From Stramenopiles sp. TOSAG23-3 (taxonomy: Eukaryota > Sar), in NCBI GenBank assembly GCA_900128585.1, contig LT642498.1:1-16134 (forward strand): a stretch of DNA of 16,134 bases, in the 5' to 3' direction. Positions 1-6,068 of this stretch are shown one piece after another. The first letter of the stretch is position 1. Each line of letters opens with the position of its first letter. Made by a program: the position numbers and the translations under genes. The notes under the pieces were generated by a model. That model ran no database searches. It was not told the origin of the DNA and saw nothing but the letters and a program-made list of their open reading frames with translations.

Positions 1-86
1 TTGGATTAGGACTTCAGCGTTCTGCAAGCGCAGAATCTCCTTCTTGGTTCTCCTCTCTATGTGCTTGAGCATTTGTTGGCAGGATT
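1..86 (+). repeat. Left arm of an 86-bp inverted repeat (pairs with 504-589)
   Basis: Bases 1-79 are the exact reverse complement of 511-589. After one mismatch (80 against 510) pairing continues for six more bases, to 86/504, and then stops. The arm is therefore an antisense copy of an internal piece of the coiled-coil gene placed just upstream of that gene's own start codon. The window starts inside the arm, so its outer limit is unknown. It could be a real local inverted duplication or a fold-back/chimeric assembly join; the sequence cannot decide. Confidence 0.93.
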
Positions 87-100
87 ATCGGGACGGCACC

Positions 101-2025
101 ATGTCTATGCGTCATTTGCTTGCGACGGCAAGCTCCACGTCCCTGAACGCAATGATGCATGGGGGAACGTCGAAGAAAGAGGTCGAGCGGATGGCCAAGG
201 AATTAAACGCGATGGAAGTGACAATAAAGCATACGGGGATTAAGTTGGACCCGGCGCAAGCCAAAAAGATTGCATCCCAGTTGCTGGAAAAGACGTCGGT
301 GCTGCGGTTCACCTACGATCGATTGCACCGGGAGGCCAAGCACAAAGAGAAGCGGATTAAGACTATGGAGAAGGAGGCGTTGCACGCCCGCAAAGAGGCC
401 GAGAGCACGCTGCATGGCGTAAAGGGGGAGGCTGAGTTGACCGTCCGACTGAACAAAGTCAAGGACAAGCTGATATCCAGCCGCAGGAAAGCCCATGACA
501 AAGAATCCTACCAACAAATGCTCAAGCACATAGAGAGGAGAACCAAGAAGGAGATTCTGCGCTTGCAGAACGCTGAAGTCCTAATCCAACGGTGCTCCGG
601 CAGACAAGGCTGAAGGCATACCAGCTCCTGGCCCGGGAGAAGCGCAATTTAGACATGATGCTGAAGAAGCAGAGCGAGCTGCGCTCGCTGCAGCGCACGA
701 AAATCGATGAAGCAGTAATTTTCATTTCATCCCAAGAGAGAAAAAGAATCGCGATGAAGGAAAAGACGGCCGCCTACCGGGCCAAGTTGAACGCGCAATT
801 AGAGGAAGAGATCAGGAGGAGGGACGGGGAAGCGTTGAAACAGAAGGAGGACCTGCAAAAAAAGCACAACGCCCTGATGGAGCAGCTGGGGCCCCTGGAA
901 GACGTCTTCCACAAGATCCAGAAACGCACGGGGGCGATGACGTTCACCGCCGACGGAATAGCTGCCTTGTTTATTCAACAGCGCGACAGCCACAAAAGTT
1001 TAGAAGGCTACTACACGGATCTTGGGAGCCGTTTGGCCGAATTGCAAGAGTGGAACGCACAGCTGAAAAGTACGCTGAAGGAGCTGTCGCAGGGATCGCA
1101 GTTCAGCGACTCGAAGAAACGGTTTTACGACACTTTAGAGGAGTACGAGTCTGAAGAACATCGCCTAGACATTGGGTGCCAAAACCAGCAGGCAAAGATG
1201 AATTTGCACAAGGTGAACTTAGCCTCTTGCGATACCTTCGTGAAGACACTGTACGGCTTGCTCACAGACTTACCCGGAAAGGACAGCGCCATGGAGCTGG
1301 AAGACTCGATATTTCTGAAACGCAAGGTAAATTACGGCAAAGCGATCAAAGAAATCGCGCGATTCTTGCACGAGTATCACCCAACGATGGGTAACGACCC
1401 CAAAGCGGCAAACTCCAGGGGGAAAAAGCATCGGAATACAGTCGTGAACGAGTTCTCGAGCATTCGAAGCGTATTGGCAAACGGGGGCATGGGGGCGATC
1501 GTGCAGTCGCCGCCGTCCAACATACGCGTTGCCCGACGGACCGCGAGTGAGCAGAACGGGTACATCTCGGACGAAGAGGAGACGATCGGTGAAAATGGGG
1601 ACGCTTTGCCCGGCGCGGCGGGCGGTTCGATAAACTTTACCACGTCCTGGAACAATTCTGAGAATGGGAGCGATAGTGAGGACAGTGGTGTTGACGGAGA
1701 GTTGCAGCTATCCTTGCGACTCCGGAGAGAAATAAAAAGTTTGAACATGTCAACTCACGGAAAACAGCTAAAACCCGGAAAGCCGGACGTGCTGAAGGCC
1801 GAGGGGGAGCGGAAGGCGAGCAAAGTCCGGAAAATGAAGAAACGGGGAACCAAAATATCCCCGACTGTGCCAAAGGGAAGGGGGCGGCGGCTGTCAACAC
1901 TTAAGAAATCACCGAATGTTAGACGACGATCTATGAAAAGGGGAAAATTAACGGTATCGCCGAACAAATTGTCACCGATTCAGGGCAAAGGGAAAAATGA
2001 CAACAATATGTATCAGACGATATGA
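101..2025 (+). CDS. Long coiled-coil protein with basic tail, frame break near 590
   Basis: The sequence shows a charged, heptad-rich helical protein in two overlapping frames. The first part runs from ATG 101 (good context, gcaccATG) to a stop at 611-613. The second frame is open from 577 and ends with TGA at 2025. Joined by a single -1 step between 577 and 613 they give about 640 residues of continuous coiled coil: about 430 residues rich in Lys, Glu, Arg and Leu, then an acidic Ser/Asp/Glu stretch (SENGSDSEDSGVDGE), then a Lys/Arg/Ser/Pro-rich basic tail that could bind nucleic acid or act as a nuclear signal. Earlier in-frame codons (TTG 44, ATG 59) lie in the inverted-repeat arm, so I prefer ATG 101. 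The family is not identified. A cytoskeletal or axonemal coiled-coil protein is a guess from composition and a YQQML motif. The frame break may be an assembly error, a very short intron or a real lesion. Confidence 0.7.
504..589 (-). repeat. Right arm of the inverted repeat, inside the coiled-coil gene
   Basis: This is the coding copy of the repeat. It reads in frame as part of a charged helix (peptide around ERRTKKEILRLQNAEVLIQR), so it is the likely ancestral copy and 1-86 the derived one. The spacer between arms is 417 bp. A transcript crossing both arms could form an 85-bp duplex. The arm ends next to the point where the reading frame breaks. Confidence 0.93.
577..613 (+). other. Frame break inside the coiled-coil gene
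   Basis: Upstream codons are in the frame of ATG 101; downstream codons are one base back. Only 577-613 is open in both frames. Adding one base near 590-592 gives a seamless helix. The alternative is a 26-nt GT...AG segment at 578-603, of the right length modulo 3 but far shorter than normal introns. The break sits next to the inner gene copy of the inverted repeat, which ends at 589. Confidence 0.75.
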
Positions 2026-2439
2026 CATCCTTGGTACATTAGACACGTACGAAAGTTGTCGCAGTTGTTTCTTTGGCTAATTTAATAAGAATTATACAAC
2101 AACTACGAGGACTATTAATTGATGATTAAATCAATCATTATTTTTCTCTCCTTCACTTTCTCAACTTTTGTTTTCGGAAAAAATACGACGAGGGAGTAAA
2201 ATTCGAAAAAATTAGTCGTCTGCCTATTCCATTTTACTTATCGATCGGGACCATCTCAGTTCTCTGTAACCTTCCAATGTAATTAATTACACATTATACC
2301 CCTAATACCAGTACGAATATACGAATAGTACGGAGTTGAGAAAAAAACAAGAAAAACGGCGGCATATTCTTCTTCAACTCCTCGTACTCGTACTTCTTCT
2401 TGTGAATTACTCTACTTATATAAACTTATACATTTGAAA
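2026..2439. other. Intergenic spacer, AT-rich, 414 bp
   Basis: No coding or RNA gene is seen. It holds the 3' flank of the coiled-coil gene and the 5' flank of the sulfatase-like gene. There are T-rich and A-rich runs, several TACGA/GTACG strings, a pyrimidine-rich stretch (about 2367-2402) and a TATATAAA string at 2417-2424. Confidence 0.6.
2417..2424 (+). promoter_or_regulatory. TATA-box-like string before the sulfatase-like gene
   Basis: TATATAAA lies only 16 bases before ATG 2440. If it were a true TATA box, transcription would start about 25-30 bases later, after ATG 2440, which would favour a downstream start such as ATG 2785. In AT-rich spacer DNA it may be chance. Confidence 0.25.
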
Positions 2440-5127
2440 ATGAAGTGCATCCTTGGTCGGTACCAGAAGTATGAATTCAGAACAGATTTTCACAGGATGT
2501 TGATAGATGGTTACAAACTACCAGTAGTCACTTTTCTACACACACAGTTAGCGAATCGAAAAACACAATTAAAACCCCTGCAATCCTATACATCAAGCAT
2601 TGAGTGTTCTCGTATGTTAAAAATGGTGTCAAAAAAGGAGGGACGGACGTACCATGCATCGACCGTGACATTTTGCTACGGGATAATGCAGTTGGCAATT
2701 CACTCTTTCTACTTTACTCGGAGCGGCGATGGCTCCGGCAAATCGAAAGAAGCTATTAAATCTTGCATTTCAGAAGTATGCATAATGGCCATTCTGAATC
2801 AGCTGGGAAGGTTTATTACAAAGCGTCTTACATTTAAGCTGTACCACCTTACTTTTGGATTCTTTTTAAACTTGCTTCTGCTGGGAGAATTAGTGTTTCA
2901 CGTTGGAACGGGCGCAAAAATGCACGCAGAGATGGTGACCTTTCTCATGGAAAGGGCTGGGGGGTTGGAACTGGAACACTTGCTGAACCACGTGTCCCAT
3001 TACTCACTTTTGCCTGGTATTGCACTGTCCGTTTTCATTTTGTGCACCCATGTCTGCGTCTACAAAATGCTCTTGTTTGGAAGGCTATTTCCTGATGGGA
3101 ATGGAGAGAAAATCCGGAACTGGCGTTTGCTCGGGCGCCGATTTGGCACGAGCATCGTGGTGCCGGCTGTGCTGCTGCTTGGGATGTGGCGATTCCATGG
3201 GTGTCCAGAATTTGGGTCATCTCGCATCTTTTGTGAGACAGCGTATGACCGGATGAGACACATCAGACATCCCTTGGAAAAGCATCCGTCACGGGAGCTT
3301 AGTGGACCCATTAAAATAATGGAAGCTTCCTCCTTGGTTAAAGGGGCCACTTCCCCCTCTGTTGCCAAAAGCTTCCAAAAGAAGAACGTGGTGGTTATCG
3401 GACTAGAGAGCATACGGGCCTCTGCGCTGTCTCCTTACAATAGCAAGCTGCCTGACCGAATGACACCATTCCTCCAGAGCCTTGCCGATGACGGTGTGCT
3501 GGTGAAGAGCGCGTACGCGTCTATTGCCCAGACTAGCAAGCAGCTACTGTCAATTTTCTGCGGGTTAGAGCCAAACGTAAAGATGACTTGGAGTGAATGG
3601 AAGACATATCCCATGAAAGATTGTTTGCCGAACCTGCTTAAGCGCGACGCCGGGTACAACACGGCCGTGTTTACGTCTGGAAAGACCGACAATGGCCTGT
3701 CTGGACCCTCTACGACCACCGCAAAAGAGTTGGGGTTCGATCACTCCGTCGGGTTTGACGAAATTATTCGAAACCAATCCACCGCGAAGCACTTTGAACA
3801 GGTTAGTTATTTGGGGTACGAAGACAGAGCAATGTTGCCACATTTGGAGAAGTGGCTCCACACGCAACGGCCCACCGTTTCACCATCCATGGTAGGCGTT
3901 TTCACGGTGTCATCTCATTCCCCTTACAACACCCCGCAGTCTTTCCGTGCAAAACATTTGTCGAACGACCCTCGGGAAAATAAATATCTAAATACTGTTC
4001 GGTACGTAGACTCCTATCTGAAAGAGCTGTTTAATATGTTTAGTGCGAATGGGTTTACGAAAGAAAACACGATATTTGTAATTGTCGGCGATCACGGTCA
4101 AGTGTTTGGCAAAAGCAAAAGGTACTTTCACGGATCGGTGGACGAAGAATCCACCCATGTTCCCTTGCTGCTCTATGGCGCTGTTGAAAGTGGAAACATT
4201 GAGGGTGTCAGGCGCACGGTAGACATAGTCCCAACGGTGTATGAGATGCTTGGTTTGACGGTCAGAAACCGCTCACCTTTGAGCACCGGGAAATCTCTCT
4301 ACGGCAAAGGGCATGACTTTGCACCCGCGTTCGACTTTTTTGATGAAGCTGCACTTGCGATGGTGACAAACGATGGGTACAAAGTTGTTGCCAAAGTCGA
4401 CGAGCCTGTTAATAAGATACAGGCCGTGTTTCGCGTCGGAAACTTTGAGCATTCTATTTTGAAGAAAATTGGACGCTCTCAGCGCGACGCCTGGAGCTGC
4501 CAGCTGCTGTCTTGGCGACAGAAAGTTCAAAGTTTGGCCAGAGGATCCACGGAAGAAGTCGCGAATTCAAATGCTAAAAATTGCGGTCAAGGGGCGCACC
4601 CATTAACAAATAAGAAGAGGAAGCTGGCCGCTAACAGTGTGTGTGGATTTTGCAACAACTTTGGATACAAGTGCACGGTAAAAGTCGAAGGGGCCGGAAC
4701 AGCAGTGGCGAACGGAGATTATGCAGAGTATCCACGTAAGGAGCCGGAGGGGGGGGTGTGCATGTGGAGCAAGAAATGCAACAATGCCAATTGCATCCTG
4801 CGGTATGCTAGTGACACCAAACGGTGGGAAATTATATCCACCCAAAGTAGCAATAAGGTAGCCTACCATTTCGCTAATGAAGAAAAAGACCCGCAGAAAC
4901 TTGGAATACTGCAGGGAAGCTGGACCAAAGGCGAGATTGGCGCAAACCCTGTGCCAACCAAGGTGACCTTCACATGCAACAGCGCGTCGCAGCCAGCATC
5001 ATGCAACGTTTGCGACCACTTGAAAGACCCCAACTGCCTGTCTAAAGGGATGGAAGCGGCGCAAACGTCGTTCGTGTCCGTGCTTTTCCTGTCGTTGAGT
5101 GTTCTTGCAGCTTACGCTATGATTTGA
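2440..5127 (+). CDS. Membrane-anchored LtaS/sulfatase-like hydrolase with Cys-rich C-terminal domain
   Basis: An 895-residue protein from ATG 2440. Three hydrophobic helices (about 134-155, 190-208, 235-250) precede an alkaline-phosphatase-superfamily domain of the sulfatase / lipoteichoic-acid-synthase type (about 315-600). Visible motifs are VVVIGLES with metal ligand Glu323; AQTSK with Thr365 at the nucleophile position, where classical sulfatases have Cys or Ser; VGDHG with Asp551/His552; and YFHGS with His564. The family cleaves or transfers sulfate or phosphoglycerol esters. The Thr resembles phosphoglycerol transferases more than formylglycine sulfatases, so true substrate chemistry is unknown. 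After it comes a region with ten cysteines (about 735-868, starting VCGFC), then a final hydrophobic stretch of 18 residues ending at the C-terminus, resembling a GPI-anchor signal or tail anchor. The first 115 residues look less protein-like; ATG 2785 (residue 116), just before the first membrane helix, is a strong alternative start. Function at the cell surface or in the secretory lumen is inferred from topology. Confidence 0.85.
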   Translation: MKCILGRYQKYEFRTDFHRMLIDGYKLPVVTFLHTQLANRKTQLKPLQSYTSSIECSRMLKMVSKKEGRTYHASTVTFCYGIMQLAIHSFYFTRSGDGSGKSKEAIKSCISEVCIMAILNQLGRFITKRLTFKLYHLTFGFFLNLLLLGELVFHVGTGAKMHAEMVTFLMERAGGLELEHLLNHVSHYSLLPGIALSVFILCTHVCVYKMLLFGRLFPDGNGEKIRNWRLLGRRFGTSIVVPAVLLLGMWRFHGCPEFGSSRIFCETAYDRMRHIRHPLEKHPSRELSGPIKIMEASSLVKGATSPSVAKSFQKKNVVVIGLESIRASALSPYNSKLPDRMTPFLQSLADDGVLVKSAYASIAQTSKQLLSIFCGLEPNVKMTWSEWKTYPMKDCLPNLLKRDAGYNTAVFTSGKTDNGLSGPSTTTAKELGFDHSVGFDEIIRNQSTAKHFEQVSYLGYEDRAMLPHLEKWLHTQRPTVSPSMVGVFTVSSHSPYNTPQSFRAKHLSNDPRENKYLNTVRYVDSYLKELFNMFSANGFTKENTIFVIVGDHGQVFGKSKRYFHGSVDEESTHVPLLLYGAVESGNIEGVRRTVDIVPTVYEMLGLTVRNRSPLSTGKSLYGKGHDFAPAFDFFDEAALAMVTNDGYKVVAKVDEPVNKIQAVFRVGNFEHSILKKIGRSQRDAWSCQLLSWRQKVQSLARGSTEEVANSNAKNCGQGAHPLTNKKRKLAANSVCGFCNNFGYKCTVKVEGAGTAVANGDYAEYPRKEPEGGVCMWSKKCNNANCILRYASDTKRWEIISTQSSNKVAYHFANEEKDPQKLGILQGSWTKGEIGANPVPTKVTFTCNSASQPASCNVCDHLKDPNCLSKGMEAAQTSFVSVLFLSLSVLAAYAMI

Positions 5128-5186
5128 AAGAAGTCAGTAAATTCGAATGAATAATTTAATTCTGAGCTATTACCTGTTATATGTAG

Positions 5187-5672
5187 CGCCATATTTTCAA
5201 AAAGCGAGATGATGGAGATAGTGAATACAGCAGCGAAGAAGAAGATCGTATCCCTCAAGCGCTGCTATCGGAAGACCAAGAAAAGAGGCTTGCCAAAGAG
5301 CTGACCAGAGAAAACACGACCCGCATGTGCACGCGGTTGATGAAATTTATCACAAACGTTGAGAAGAAAATAGCAGTCGAGGAAAAGCAGGAAGAGGAAG
5401 AGCGCAAGCGTGAGGCGGAAGAGGAGAAGCAGGGTGGTGGTGAGGTCGATGACTTGTTCGGCTCAAAAGAAGAAGTGCCTGCTCCCGTGAAGGTGTATCT
5501 AAAAAAGACCACCAAATTAGACCCAGAATTCAAGCCAATTGTCAACATAACAATGCGATCAGTGGAGTGGTATGAATCGTATTTGGATGCGATGAAGCTG
5601 GCCAAGGAAGTGGTAGAAAAAGAAGAGAAAGCGGCGGCCGAGGAACTCAAGAAATCGTTGGAAGAAAAATGA
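5187..5672 (+). CDS. Small acidic coiled-coil protein, N-terminus uncertain
   Basis: An open frame runs from just after a TAG at 5184-5186 to TGA 5672. The first in-frame ATG is 5325 (115 residues), but the 138 bases before it are also open and encode an acidic segment (DDGDSEYSSEEED) followed by a charged helix, so the true start is probably upstream. The ATG at 5147 reads in another frame through a hydrophobic stretch and meets a stop at 5210. Losing one A from the five-A run at 5199-5203 would join it directly to this frame. A 22-nt GT...AG segment at 5183-5204 would do the same. The protein is rich in Glu and Lys, with a predicted coiled coil around the EKQEEEERKREAEEEKQ segment and a C-terminal helix. 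There is no recognised domain and the function is unknown. It lies only about 60 bp after the sulfatase-like gene, on the same strand. Confidence 0.55.
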   Translation, partial: RHIFKKRDDGDSEYSSEEEDRIPQALLSEDQEKRLAKELTRENTTRMCTRLMKFITNVEKKIAVEEKQEEEERKREAEEEKQGGGEVDDLFGSKEEVPAPVKVYLKKTTKLDPEFKPIVNITMRSVEWYESYLDAMKLAKEVVEKEEKAAAEELKKSLEEK

Positions 5673-6068
5673 TTTTTCTTGTGTTGAACACGTCCTTTTA
5701 AAAATTATAAGTACGAAATAATCCTATCAAAAATATAATTTATACTATAGGGGAAAAGGAGAGAGAAGGTTGGACGGTCTTCGGTCTTCGGACATTCAAC
5801 ACTCAACTACTCGACTCTCGACTTTCTGACTTTCTTCCAGATTGAAGTTTACAATTTATACGAGCAGACAAGTCGATTTTTAGAATAAAGTAACCCAGTG
5901 TGCTTTACAAATACAGCATTTTTCAAGCCACGCTAAAGAGCAGCGCATTGATCGGAAAGAAGGGTTTTTGCAGCAAGCGCGCGTATTTTGTATTTCTCTC
6001 TTCCAGATAACGCCCACTGTCGCTTGAATGAACTTATCAACAGCTCCCAAACTGCGTGCGGCACAACA
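5673..6068. other. Intergenic spacer and 5' leader, 396 bp, possible leader intron
   Basis: No coding gene is seen. The left half is AT-rich. At 5765-5840 there is a pyrimidine/purine-asymmetric stretch with a repeated GGTCTTC motif and several CGACT-type short repeats. A strong 3' splice-site-like string (polypyrimidine tract then CAG) ends at 6006, and a GTAACC donor-like string starts at 5890, so a 117-nt intron in the leader of the next gene is possible. This is inference only. Confidence 0.45.

Noticed and set aside
44-100. N-terminal extension of the coiled-coil protein from TTG 44 or ATG 59
   Set aside because: These codons lie mostly in the inverted-repeat arm, which is antisense to the gene itself; ATG 101 has a better context and leads directly into the helix-rich protein.
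578-603. 26-nt GT...AG segment as an intron
   Set aside because: It fixes the frame, but introns this short are known only in a few lineages with other hallmarks absent here; a one-base consensus error is simpler. Kept only as an alternative.
5137-5186. 50-nt intron-like segment with GTAAAT donor and TAG acceptor after the sulfatase-like gene
   Set aside because: It would feed the acidic gene's frame in phase 0, but the preceding exon reads straight back into the TGA of the sulfatase-like gene with no ATG, so it gives no protein start. It may be a 3' UTR feature or chance.
5255-5650. 131-codon open frame on the minus strand
   Set aside because: It is a Ser/Phe-rich mirror of the Glu/Lys-rich coding strand, as expected from the complement of GAA/AAG codons.
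5988-6068. 27-codon extension of the THUMP-PCIF1 protein
   Set aside because: It begins with TTG, not ATG, and runs through a splice-acceptor-like pyrimidine tract; ATG 6069 starts the F-box-like segment.
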